Assembly: GCA_033807775.1 (NCBI GenBank)
Contig: CM066326.1
Location: 86,776,873 to 86,840,872 of the forward strand
Length of the DNA: 64,000 bases
Reading direction: 5' to 3'
From: Saussurea involucrata
Lineage: Eukaryota; Streptophyta; Magnoliopsida; Asterales; Asteraceae
The notes beneath the pieces were generated by a model. It did no database searches. It saw only the letters and a program-made list of their open reading frames with translations, and was not told where the DNA came from. Position numbers and translations under genes: made by a program. Positions 12,298 through 23,419 of the stretch are shown here, piece after piece. How positions within the stretch are numbered: the first letter of the stretch is position 1; each line of letters starts with the position of its first letter.

Positions 12298-12481
12298 AAA
12301 TATATGAAACAATTTCATCATGAAACGAATGATATGAAACACTTTAATCAAAATAAACAATTTCATGAAACAATTTCATCAAGAAAACCTATGAAATCCA
12401 AAGTTTACACACATTTAGAGGTTTACAATTTATTATCTCTCTCTCTCTCTCTAAATATATATATATATAGAGAGAGAGAAA

Positions 12482-12723
12482 GATTCAAACGAGAACGCTA
12501 ACTATTTACGAGAAGCACGAGGACGACCGCTCATGTACAAAATCACATGTGATTCACATACAAAATCATATGTGATTAAAATTATGGACCCTCGCGGTTT
12601 GCAAGTCGCGCGGCTTGTCGTGCGGATCACATGTGATTTTGTACTGTGAATCACATATGATTTTGTACATGGACGGCCGTTCTCGTGTTTCTCGTAAATA
12701 GTTAGCGTCCTCGTTTGAACCAC
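12482..12723. mobile_element. foldback MITE between (GA)n/(TA)n microsatellites
   Basis: The arms 'GATTCAAACGAGAACGCTAAC' and the complementary 'GTTAGCGTCCTCGTTTGAACC' enclose inverted copies of 'TGTACAAAATCACATGTGATTC'. Immediately outside are (TA)n(GA)n on the left (12452-12480) and (CT)n(TA)n on the right (12725-12767). No unambiguous duplication can be scored inside a microsatellite. Confidence 0.75.
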
Positions 12724-12767
<44 letters not shown>

Positions 12768-12879
12768 CAATTTAGAAGTGTATATGTTTGGTCCATCAAA
12801 TATGAGCAGTGACACCTTTGTCTCTCTATGTTGGATTCAATTAAATTTTATTGTTGATATTTTATAATATGGATTCCTT

Positions 12880-13379
12880 TAAATTTAGTTCTTGGTTCTG
12901 CTCTCCTGCTTTGGATCCTTCATTTTGTTGCAAACCAGTTGAATTTGGTGCTTAGATGGCTGTTTCCAGCTGCTGGTGGTTTGGAACATCTGTTGTTGAA
13001 GAACAAAGTGTTAACAGAGTAAAGACCATAGTTATCTTCTATGGTTGAATACCCTAAGCTAGACCGCTGCACACATGAACTACCTAGGCAACTAGGCCTG
13101 ATTGGTTGAAGCCTTCAGATGAAACCGAGCCGCTTACCAAAGAATTCCCTATAGAGCATGTTGAGGTTAGTCTTTTCATATATCATTGTCTATTTATGGC
13201 TCCCTAACATGATCCGCTATGCGTCAAGACATGAAGTTGGAAAGGGTTTTAGTGAGATGTTTAAAGACAAAGAGGACAAGCAATGGAAGTTTATGTATCC
13301 CCATCGATTTCGAAACAGAAGATACAAGGACAATGGCATCATATATTTTGTTTTCTGTATGTGTTTGACTGTTTGTTAA
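12880..13379 (+). other. possible gene fragment, unrecognised
   Basis: This stretch is less AT-rich than its surroundings. A frame around 13090-13160 ends at 'EFPIEHVE' just before a GT that could be a donor. A second open frame (13158-13379, 'RHEVGKGFSEMFKDKEDKQW') has exon-like composition. I do not recognise a family. It could be a captured gene piece or chance. Confidence 0.25.
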
Positions 13380-13739
13380 TGTTTTGCTTATTGGTTCCTT
13401 GGTGGTTGTTCTTAATTAGAGAGTTTTAGGTCTTAAAATAACCTTAATGTCTACTTTTGTAATTCAAAAAATTTGTTTAATCTTGATGAACAATATGTTC
13501 AGGCATGTTGTTAAACGCTAAACCGGTAAGCACATACCAGTAAGAGTCGACACTTTCATTTAACTTGTCGGATAAGATTTTAGTCGATTAAAACGACATC
13601 GTATGTAAAAGTTTTATCTGGTAAATGCTTACCGGGTAAGATTCTTGTTCTTTGCCATAATCATCCGGTTAAGTAATGTGACTTAGTAAGGGTTTCATAA
13701 ATGGCTCCTAAGGAAGTCGCCACTTGATGCAACTCGCCA

Positions 13740-14672
13740 AAGACTAAAATAAATAAATAAATGAATAAACTTATTAATAATAATATAATAATCATCATTA
13801 TCAAATAGTGATTATAATTTAAAAAAAATATGTGAACGTTGAATTTATTAAATTATGGGTTGATTAAATAAATAAATACTTTAATTTAAAATCAATAATA
13901 AAATATAGAAAATGAAAAAAATTCAAAAATCTCACAAATTTTTAAAACCTCAATGGTGGTCTCTCCTTAACTTACTCTCTCACATTCTCCTTTATTGAAT
14001 ATTGATATTGATTGTTAGCTTACACAAAAAAATGTAAATAAGCAAAAATATATTTTTGATTTATAAGCATTGTTGGCTTAATAAAAAAATAATTATTGAT
14101 TTATGATGATTGTTATCTATCTTAATAAAATAAATTCATATAATATTTCACTCATTTAACCTTACAAAGTAAAATAAATAAACTCATTAATAATAATAAA
14201 ATAATCATCATTATGAAACAGTGATTATAATTAAAAAAAATATGTGGAACGTTGAATTTATTAAATTATGGGTTGATTAAATAAATAAACACTTTAATTT
14301 AAAATCAATAATAAAATATAGAAAATGAAAAGATGAAGACATTCAATGCTACATTTTCTATTTAAAAAAATTCAAAACTCACAAAATTTTAAAGCCTCAA
14401 TGGTGACCTCTCCTTAACTCACTCTCTCGTATTCTCCTTTATATATATGTTGATTGATGTTGGCTTAATAAAAAAAATAAGTATTGATTTATGATGTTTG
14501 TTATCTATCTTAATAAAATAAATTCATATAATATTTAACTCATTTAACCTTACAAAGTAAAATAAATAAATAAACTCATTAATAATAATAAAATAATCAT
14601 CGTTATCAAATAGTGATTATAATTTTAAAAAATATGTGAACGTTGAATTTATTAAATTATGGATTGATTAAA
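13740..14672. repeat. ~400-bp tandem repeat array, left part
   Basis: The phrase 'GAACGTTGAATTTATTAAATTATGG' recurs at about 13833, 14251 and 14637, and then at 29881 beyond element B. Each unit also contains a run of ATAATAATAAAATAATCATC and 'CTCAATGGTGG(T/A)CTCTCCTTAAC'. Element B inserted into the third unit. Confidence 0.85.
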
Positions 14673-15359
14673 GGGAATTTAATTAAAATACCCAAAGTTT
14701 GACTTTGACTTGTCAAAATATCCATTTTCTCGTCGAAATTGCCAAAATACCCAAAAATCCCGCGATGGGTCCCGCGATCGCGGGACATGGCACCACCTAG
14801 CACCGGGTTTGGCCAAATGTCCCGCTATGACCCCTCAAGAAATCCCGCGGCTGCAACTTTTACCCCCCAAGTATGCCTACAGTTACAAAAATGGTCCCTG
14901 TCCCTCGATCTCATCCCGCGATCGCAGGATTTACTGGACACGTGTATGGCTGGGGTTGAAACCCTAATTTTTAATAAATGTTTCCAACCCCCACCCTCCA
15001 ATGTCGGCTATAAGAGGAGAGGTGGGGGACCATAATCCGGCCACCATACCCCATTTTAAAATTCTCTCCCAACTCTCTCAACATTCTCGTGTCGATTACG
15101 CGCTCGGTTCGAAGATGTCACGTGTTAGGAATGTGGTAAGTAACTTTTCTTAACTTTTTGTAGTTTCTTGTTGTTATCTTAAATTTTCAAAATATATGAT
15201 ATGTAAACTTTGTTGTTTAAATATTGTTGTTTGAACTTTGTTGTTATCTTTAATTTTTGAAATATATGATATGTAAACTTTGTTGTTTAAATGTTGTTGT
15301 TTAAACTTTGTTGTTATCTTAAAATTTTGAAATATATGATATGTAAATTTTGTTGTTAT

Positions 15360-15738
15360 AAAAAACATGTTAGTGTTAAAGTGTTTTTTATAAAAAAAAA
15401 TAAATTAGTGTTTTTTTGTTATAAAAAGATGAGTGTTTTTATAAAATTAGAGTGTTTTTTATATATAAAAAATAAGTTAGTATTTTTTTGTTATAAAAAA
15501 ATGAGTGTTTTTTTATAAAATTAGAGTGTTTTTTATAAATATTTAGGTTAGTGTTTTTTGTTATAAAAAGATGAGTGTTTTTTTTTAAATTAGAGTGTTT
15601 TTTATAAATATTTAGGTTAGTGTTTTTTTGTTATAAAAAGATGAGTGTTTTTTATTTAAAAAAAGTTAGTGTTTTTTTGTTATAAAAAAATGAGTGTTTT
15701 TTATAAAATTAGAGTGTTTTTTTTATAAAAATTTAGGT
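15360..15738. repeat. T-rich tandem repeat in element B
   Basis: Repeats of 'GTGTTTTTTATAAAA' and 'TTAGTGTTTTTTTGTTATAAAAAGATGA' are the inverted counterpart of the repeat at 6045-6480 in element A. Non-coding. Confidence 0.8.
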
Positions 15739-15746
15739 TAGATCTC

Positions 15747-16090
15747 TTAAATTTGCTAATTTACAACTTAGGTCCGTAAACTTTAGTGAATGACAACTTG
15801 GGTCCCTAAACATTGGTGGATGTCAACTTAGGTCTGTAAACTGTAGTGATAGACAACTTAGGTCCCTTAACTTTGGTGAATGACAACTTAGGTCCCTAAA
15901 CTTTGCTAAATGACAACTTAGGTCCCTAAACATTGGTGAATGACAACTTAGGTCCGTAAACTTTAGTGAATGACAACTTAGGTCCCTTAACTTTGGTGAA
16001 TGACAACTTAGGTCCCTAAACTTTGCTAAATGACAACTTAGGTCCCTAAACTTTAGTGAATGACAACTTAGGTCCCTTAACTTTAGTGAA
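15747..16090. repeat. ~30/60-bp tandem repeat in element B
   Basis: About eleven units of 'TGAATGACAACTTAGGTCCCTAAACTTT' alternate in a higher-order pattern (GTGAATG / GCTAAATG). Non-coding. No counterpart was found in A or C. Confidence 0.85.
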
Positions 16091-16509
16091 TTATTTAATT
16101 ATTTATCTTTCTTTTGAGTTTCCTACTCATAAATAAATTTTGGAAGTCACACTTCCGAAGCCCTAATATGTATATGTAACATTTTACGCAAACATCCGTA
16201 AATGGTATGAATATATAAAAACATTTAAATTGCCTTCACATGCCAAACTCAATATTTAATTGGCCTCTTGCCAAAAGCATCTATATATAACAATGTTATA
16301 TTTAAATAAAAAAACCCGCAACATATCTATTTGGATTTTGTCAAACGAGTGTAAATAGCCCTAAGGTGTGTGAGGACTTAAGCAATTCTTGTGATTCCCC
16401 TGCTACCTGGAAGTCCAACAGATTGAGTGGGTTATTTTCTAAAACTAAAATACACAAATAATTATCAACCCAATAAACCAAACAAGCACTATAACATCCG
16501 TGAATTTTC

Positions 16510-17540
16510 TATGTAGGGCGATCTTATTCAGATCGACTGTACGTTAAGGTGTCGCGTTGGCTACATCGTATAGATGAGACAGCGCTTCGTGAATTTAGGA
16601 GATCGGGGAGCTAGGGTTGATGAGATCTTCAGAGGGACACCATTCGTTCCATGGTTGGATCTTACCATGAGCGGTGGCGACCCCATGCTAGTCCACATGT
16701 TTCTACAGCTGGAGGTCGAGGTCTCCAATGGTGATCTGGAGGAGATGTATTTTGATGTCTTCGGGTATCAAATGCGGTTTGGACGTCATGAGTTCTGTCT
16801 AATTACATGACTACTTTTTGGAGACGACCCCCCTTCCTTACTTATCAGGCATTACTTTCGTTAGTAATGTTTGGCCTGGCGTGTCACCATCTCGTTTGAG
16901 GCTGAGGACAGTCGTGGAGACGATGAAATACGGTCTTTCTGCCCTAAGCGACGAGGATATTGTCCGTGTATGCTTGGTGGTGATGGTGGAGATGGGCTTC
17001 ATGGGCCGTGAGTGGAACCAGTTTGCTTCCGAGACGGTCCTTAGGGCCGTCGAGGATTTATATTTGTTTAGCAGGTATCCGTGGGGTAGCCCACATCTGG
17101 ACATATACCTACAGACAGATGCACCGAGCCATCGCCAGACGCGCCGACATACATGCGAAGATGGTTGTTTGTGGATTTACATACGCCTTCAAGGTTGGAT
17201 AAGTAGTATATAACATAAATAATAATACATACAGACTGTTTGGCTTTCCTTTTTACGTACTTGCTCTTCTTGTGTAATTCCAGATAATCTCCCGTCAAAG
17301 TTTCACCATGCGCACCGACAGGTTAATTCGGGGAACCCGTTGGGAGAGGGTTGTTTCACTAGATAGGAAGAATTGCCATTCGTTCTTCCGCCTTTCAAGC
17401 ACCGTAAGTTCTTTCACTATGTTTACAATGTTGCCTACGTTAGTCCCGGTTATTAATTTTTTGTGTTTTACCGTATATTTAGCCGGCGCATGCGCCTCTC
17501 GAAAACCTTCTGCCTATGGATACCGAGAGGGACATGATAA
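16510..17540 (+). pseudogene. N-terminal DUF1985 half of a plant Ulp1-like protein, broken
   Basis: The translation around 16554-16600 ('WLHRIDETALREFRRS') joins, after an apparent extra G near 16608, to 'EIFRGTPFVPWLDLTMSG'. It continues through 'DEIFRG..LVHMFLQLEVEVSNGDLEEMYFDVFGY' and 'MRFGRHEFCLIT'. The last part resembles the 'RFGRqEFaLiTGL' signature of DUF1985 (family knowledge). A TGA at 16808-16810 sits where glycine is usual, and further stops follow near 16862. A later piece ('LSDEDIVRVCLVVMVEMGF', 'VLRAVEDLYLF', 'PWGS', 'AKMVVCGFTYAF') continues the family pattern to about 17200. Exon-like segments at 17285-17405 and 17484-17540 follow. The gene is interrupted by the retroelement at 17548 and resumes at 26176. 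Confidence 0.75.
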
Positions 17541-17547
17541 CACCACT

Positions 17548-18803
17548 TTTTGGCGTTATTTTCAATCCTCAAACCAATGAGTTTGGCTCGTGTTCTAGCA
17601 AAATGGCGGAATTTTATGGTTTATCGAGTGAAATGTTCAGGTATTCTAAAAGGTGGCAATCATCGAGAAAAGAAGCGAAAAAGAGTCCAAAAGAGAGCCA
17701 AAACGAAGCCCAACGGAAACCCGAGACCCGTGCCGACCCAGGGCCCAGATCCGCGAACCAGAAACTGACCCACGCACATCAGGAAACCGCGCGGTTTCCT
17801 GCGCGGTTTACAAACCGCGGCCAAAACCGCGGGACCCTCTGTTTCGTTTTATAAACTTGGCGTTTTCCGGTTTTTAGGTTATCATTCGCACACGGACGAC
17901 GGCAGACGACTTGGGGCGATTTTCAGAGGCTTTCCAGAGACTTTAGAGCCACGATAGAGGATCGATCGAGGAGGAGTTCACGACGATAATCGGATTGGAG
18001 CCTTGAGAAGGGAGTCCATCATCACACTCATCACGTCCACGTTCATTATGTTTGCACACACCAGTTTCCTTCCCTTTTCTTTTGTTTTATCCACCACCAA
18101 CATGAACTAATCTTTAGATGTTGGGGGTTGAAATGAATTTGGTTTAAGCTTATAGACATGTGATTTGAACCTTTTATCAGTTTTTCCTAATTTAATGAAG
18201 CATGTGATATAATCTTTAATGCTTTTGTGAGTTTGGCCAGCTTTCAATTGTTTTGTTGTTTTGCAATTAAGTTCGAGAAAATTAATTGTTAACTAGAACT
18301 AGAAATCGCATGCCTAAGGTGAGAAATTTGATAGAGATATACCACGTAAACCTTAGCCCCGTTGAAATCTTGAGTTTAATGTGTTTTGAATTCCATAGGT
18401 TGAGATCGAGAGATAAAACTTGGGGTTTTCAAGATAAAAACCGTTGTTGCTTGAGAAAGAACAACAGTGATTTTTAGAGATTGGGTATTCATTATACGGA
18501 ATAACTGGTAATTGTTTTGAGTCAATTGTTTGTACGTGAAAACCTTAGGATTTCCAACCCTCAACTGTTTCTCTATCCGAAGTTTCCTACGTTGTTTACT
18601 GTCCTGTTTGTGATTTGTTTTCTTGCAATTAATTAGTTAATACCAACAACTCAAATTTGCGACCGTTAAGTTAATAGAGTTTATAGTCATTGTGATACTT
18701 AGTTCCTAGTTTCCTGTGTTCGATACTCGTACTTTTGTACTATTACTTGATTTCGACCCGTACACTTGCGGTTAGATTTAGGGTGGGGTGAACTCGCTTA
18801 TCA
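17548..18803 (+). repeat. 5' LTR of the Athila-like element
   Basis: It is alignable by eye with 23420-24242 plus 25755-26175. It ends TATCA just before the primer site. GC-rich inverted words (CGCGGTTTCCTGCGCGGTTT, then AAACCGCGG) near 17789-17832 are shortened in the 3' copy. Many point differences between the copies indicate an old insertion. Confidence 0.82.
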
Positions 18804-18809
18804 AGTTTT

Positions 18810-18827
18810 TGGTGCCGTTGCCGGGGA
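18810..18827 (+). other. primer-binding site (tRNA-Asp type)
   Basis: TGGTGCCGTTGCCGGGGA matches the complement of a plant tRNA-Asp 3' end with one change (TGGCGCC to TGGTGCC). It sits seven bases after the LTR end, as in Athila elements. Confidence 0.8.
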
Positions 18828-18956
18828 ACTAGTTGCAACTGATAGCACTACCAGTTATAAGCGCTATTACATTGAACATTTTTTTTTCGTTTCATCACTT
18901 TCAGTTTCTGGATTGCTAAATTTTGTTTATTGTCCGCTTCAGGTAGTAATTAGTTT

Positions 18957-20760
18957 ATGCCAAGGAAGACCCGAGGGAAGGAAATTGAACCACTTGATCC
19001 AGAGATCGAAAGAACCGCCCGTCGATTACTCAAAGAATCAAAAGTTAAAAGGCAATTAAAGATGGGCGACGAGAGACCGGTCAACGAACGACCTGTCAAC
19101 AACCCTCCACCTCCTCCCGAGAGACGTCCTATGCGGTCATTTGCCGATCCGAACGTGGCAGGCGCACGCATAGGAGTCCAAGCACCCACCACTGCAGCAA
19201 ATTATTTCGAGATCAAGCCGAGTACCATCGTTATGGTACAACAGAATCAGTTCGGAGGAGCCCCAACAGAAGACCCTCATGCACATCTCCGTGCATTTGA
19301 ACGGATCTGCAATACGTTCAAGATCAATGGGATGGAGGAGAACGCGATCAAGCTGAGGCTATTCAGTTTTTCCCTAAAGGGTAGAGCTGAAATTTGGATA
19401 GAGGGTCTACCATCGGATCAGATCACCACATGGGCAGGCCTGAAAGCTGCGTTTCTCTAGAAATTCTTCCCACCGGGAAGAACCGCTCAACTGATGGCCG
19501 ACATTACTCACTTCGCGCAAATGGACCAAGAGACTCTATATGAAGCTTGGGAACGATATAAGGACATGTTGAAAAAGTGTCCACATCATGGGTTACACGG
19601 CTGGGTGATTATCCAAACGTTCTTTGGAGGCCTTCACCCGCAGTTCAAGAATGACATAACTGCTGCAACGGGTGGAACTCTCATGAATAAGACTTATGAA
19701 GAAGCAGTCGATTTGATCGAGAATCTAGCCGAACATAGCTATGCCACTCCACGATCTTCTATCAGACCGGTAGCGAGTGTTCAAGAATCGGATGAATTGA
19801 AGGTAATAAAAGCTCAGCTAGCCGCTATCACCAACCACTTGAAGGGTGGTAGTCCGGACGTGTTCCCTACTTCGCAAGAACCCGAGCAAGTTCAGTTTTT
19901 ACAAAACCGAAACAACCAGCCGAGGAACGACCCTTTCTCGAACACATATAATGAAGGGTGGAAGAAACACCCTAACTTTTCATGGAGTCAACCCGGCCAA
20001 CAACAACAAGGTAATCATCCCAACTTTTCTAATTCTTCTAATGCTAACAATGTTTACCGTCCTCCAGGTTTCAACCAAAAAAAATTCGATGAAGGACCAT
20101 TCGTAGAGAAGAAACCGAGGCTAGAAGATATGATGATGAAGTTTATGACAAAGATGGATAGCACGGTTGAAGGTTTGGCAAGCACGGTGAGTACAGTGAA
20201 AGCTGCAACTGATCAGAACACCGCATCCATCAAGATCCTTGAAAGACAAGTGGGGCAAATTTCTGAAGTCTTACAAAACCGAGCCCCAGGAACGTTTCCG
20301 AGTCAGACTGGAAGGAAACCAAGAGAAGAATGTAATGCCATTCATCTGAGAAGTGGCAAAGAGATAATCAAGGAGGCGAATGTTGGGCTGAAGGATGAGC
20401 GTTCTAGTGATATGATTGATCGGGAGAAGCCAAAGGAAAAATAGGTGACACCTCCATCGAAGCCGGTAGTCAAACCGTTTTGACCACCGCTACCATTTCC
20501 GAATTGGGTGAAGGCATATAAAGATGAGGAACAGTTCACGAAATTCCTTGACATCTTCAAGAAACTACACATCAACATCCCCTTCGCAGAAGCGCTAGCC
20601 CAAATGCCAACATATCTCAAGTTCATGAAAGAGATCTTATCCAAGAAGAGGGCAATCGAACACCAGTCTACCATTGCACTTACTGAAGAGTGCAGTGCGA
20701 TCATTCAGAACAAGCTTCCCCCGAAGCTTAAGGATCATGGAGTTTTTCGATCCCTATTCA
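18957..20760 (+). pseudogene. Athila-type Gag, three nonsense mutations
   Basis: A single frame from ATG 18957 encodes a basic N-terminus ('PRKTRGKEIEPLDPEIERTA'), a proline-rich linker and the retrotransposon gag core ('AFERICNTFKINGMEENAIK', 'LRLFSFSLKGRAEIWIEGLP', 'ETLYEAWERYKDMLKKCPHH'). A Q/N-rich stretch and a coiled-coil-like segment near 20110-20270 follow. Three in-frame stops interrupt it: TAG 19458, TAG 20442 and TGA 20481. At each the surrounding codons stay in register, so these are point mutations. A one-base loss near 20745 shifts the frame into the protease. No zinc knuckle is obvious, which is common in Athila Gag. Confidence 0.85.
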
Positions 20761-21175
20761 AATTGGGAATCTTAATTTTGATAAGGTGTTATGTGACTTA
20801 GGAGCCAGTATTAATCTAATGCCTTTATCTGTTTTCAGGAAACTTGGCTTGGGTGAAGTGAAGCCAACATACATGACACTTCAGCTCACGGATAGATCCA
20901 TAGTGTATCCATATGGAGTGATAGAGGATGTTCTCATCAAAGTCGACAAGTTCTATTTTCCGGTGGACTTCGTGGTGTTGAACATTGATGAAGATATAGA
21001 GGTCCCGGTGATATTGGGAAGACCATTTCTGGCCACGAGCAAAGCGCTAATTGACATGGAAGAAGGCGAGATGACGATGAGGGTTGGCGGCGAAAAGGTA
21101 GTATTCAAGATGTTCGAGAGGGAAAGAGGTAGAAGTGAAGAGGAGCCCGATAATCAAGGAAAGCCGAATGAGTGA
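20761..21175 (+). pseudogene. Athila-type aspartic protease domain
   Basis: After the frameshift the sequence reads 'VLCDLGASINLMPLSVFRKL', with the catalytic Asp at 20795-20797. It continues to 'VPVILGRPFLATSKALIDME'. The DLGAS form of the active-site motif is normal for Athila/Tat proteases (family knowledge). It ends at TGA 21173-21175, where a pol frame would normally go on into RT. Here non-coding post-pol sequence begins at once. That sharp end marks the pol deletion. Confidence 0.85.
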
Positions 21176-21299
21176 TCAAAAAGAAGGTCGAGCCACGACC
21201 GAAACCAAGGCGCTAGGTGGGAGGCAACCCACCGAGGTTTGCGTTCTTTTTAATTTATGTTTTCGAGTGATTTTAATTAAAAAAAGTTAAAAATAAATA

Positions 21300-21440
21300 G
21301 AACAGGGACATACGCGGTATACCCCGCGGCTTCAGGCTGCGCGCCAAGCCGCGGGGGTTTCTGAGTGTTTTTTAGAAACAGGCACTTACGCGGGTTGCCA
21401 CGCGGTTTCAGGCAGCGGCCCAAACCGCGCGGCTCCCCTG
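21300..21440 (+). repeat. GC-rich duplicated hairpin block in post-pol region
   Basis: Two roughly 75-bp units each contain an ACGCGG word, then 'TTTCAGGC' (or 'CTTCAGGC'), then AAGCCGCG/AAACCGCGCGG. CCGCGG words in each unit can pair. The unit is repeated at 21308-21365 and 21385-21440. Similar GC words occur in the LTRs (17789-17832). Confidence 0.6.
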
Positions 21441-21703
21441 TTACTTTTGGGTGTTTCTCATGCAGTGTTTTTACCTTTCTTGCTTTGTGTCGTTTAGTTT
21501 CTTTGCTTTCTTAGTCATTTTGCTTTCATTAATGTGCGTTATTTTTATGTGTTCTCTCTCCATATTCTCTGATGTCTCTCAACTTATCGATCCAACTTTT
21601 CAAGAGAATCTTCTCCGTCCGGGCAAACAAGTATGTTCTAACTCTATATGTTAACGAGTGGTGTATGATGTTTGGTTTCCTTTTAGTTAAACGAGATGCA
21701 ACA

Positions 21704-21848
21704 AACCTAAGTTTCACTTAGGTTTGGGGTGCCTCATCTTTCAACATCTACACACTCACTTTTAGTCATGTGCAAACCTCGGTTTCACCGAGGTTTGGGG
21801 TTGGCTTTAGTTGACAGACCTAGGCCACGTCCTAGGTTTGGGGTGGCC
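21704..21848 (+). other. three successive stem-loops each followed by TTTGGGGT
   Basis: Stem 1 AACCTAAGT/ACTTAGGTT (21704-21724), stem 2 AACCTCGGT/ACCGAGGTT (21775-21795) and stem 3 ACCTAGG/CCTAGGT (21818-21837) differ in sequence but keep pairing. Each is followed by T(T)TGGGGT, the same word as in the tract before the 3' LTR (23412-23419). A looser fourth case is ACACATTG..CAATGTGT near 21976-21995. Confidence 0.7.
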
Positions 21849-22657
21849 ATTTTTTTAAAAGCGTTAGACGGACTCTTTGATGTTTCGTGGTTAAGAATTT
21901 GTCTTTCCTGTTTGATAACTGCTATAACTGCACAATGATACGTGTCACATCTTTGTATCGCCTGCACCGACACTTACACATTGGGGACAATGTGTGGGTA
22001 AGGTCTGGGGTTGCCCAATCGGGCCCACGTTATGCACGTAGATTTCCCGCACTCCTGAATGTTTAGATCATAGTAGTTAAATTTTTGTTTTGGATGATTG
22101 AGACCGACCATTGTGGGGAGAATCTTGTGATGGTGACGTGACCATTAGGGAAGGACCGGGGAAAGACATGACTAGGGACATTAGTGGAGACCACCCAATA
22201 GCGAGATTTGAGCCTAAAAGACGTACTTCATTTCGAGGGATTTAAACACGAAATTCTTATACACTTTTTCGAATTCCTTGTCGTGATTATAGAGTGATCT
22301 CGCTATAATATTGCATTGAGTAGCAAAGACAGCCATCGGGATATTGGGTACGGGTATAATAGACCATATCGTGTGGACCTTGAGAGATGATTCCAGGCAT
22401 TGTGTGTATTTTGTTTAACCCATTTTTTATCTATAGTTTCTTTTGACCCCTTTTGTGTGTTTCCATAACCCAGTTTGCAGCCAAACGCTCACCCTATTCA
22501 TTTCGAACCCACCATTAAACCTAAACCAAAAGTCCTAGCCAACCCTTATCCGAAAGTGTGTCAATCAGAAGCAGTACAGGTTAGTCATGAAAAATAGGTA
22601 GAAAAGAGGGCTAATGCAACCCCAATCAAATAAAGAGGACCAATGAAGTCCCAACCT

Positions 22658-22660
<3 letters not shown>

Positions 22661-22710
<50 letters not shown>
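22661..22710. repeat. (TA)n microsatellite
   Basis: An uninterrupted AT dinucleotide run lies in the untranslated 3' region of the Athila-like element. No inserted MITE is seen here. Confidence 0.95.
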
Positions 22711-22713
<3 letters not shown>

Positions 22714-23419
22714 CAGTTGTTTAGATAGTTTTACAGCAGCTAAATAAGAGAGTCGAAGCGACTCCAGTAGCGAAAATAGGGCCAAGTGATAGAAAGTGAA
22801 GTCAAAGAGTTCAGAACTGCTAAAAATTGACACACCGAGGATTTTTGATCCGCTTACCCTTCGTTTCTCGGCCATAACCCTAGCCCCATTACAACTCTTG
22901 TAAAGACCTGGATGATCTTCTGGAAAACGTGATTAGAGTATACGACTACTGTAACACCCACAACTACCTTTACCAATAGTCCCTGTCTTGCTACTTGATT
23001 CCCCTTTGAGATCAACTTTTTGGACATTTGTGCGTCTTTCATTAAAGTTGTCATGCGATTTTCGAGTATTCTTGTACATAACTTCCTATACATGACAACA
23101 TGTGCGACAACCTAGGTTCGAGTGAAATGAGAGTATCCCGTGAGGTAGGGTCGAGGCGAAATGTTTTCCCTAGTATGTCTGGACCTAGTACAACCTTAAT
23201 GTAATCGGAGCAGTCACGAGTTCAACTCACAATGGAAGGCCATAGATCAAACAGAATAAGGATGAGGCGAGAGTGAGATAGGCATTCACGGGTATGGGAA
23301 ATCACCAGTGCATTACGTGGTACCGATTGAGAGTTGTGCAGTTATTATTTCTCTGATATATGCTTTTATTCTATTTTATCGCTAATTTGCTTGAGGACAA
23401 GCAACGCTCGGTTTGGGGT

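Noticed and set aside
15747..16090. Regularly spaced repeats considered as a CRISPR-like array
   Set aside because: Plant nuclear context, units differ along their whole length, no unique spacers of constant size and no cas genes; it is a tandem minisatellite inside element B.
22585..22875. Minus-strand open frame with a long run of Ile-Tyr
   Set aside because: It is the translation of the (TA)n microsatellite at 22661-22710, not a protein.
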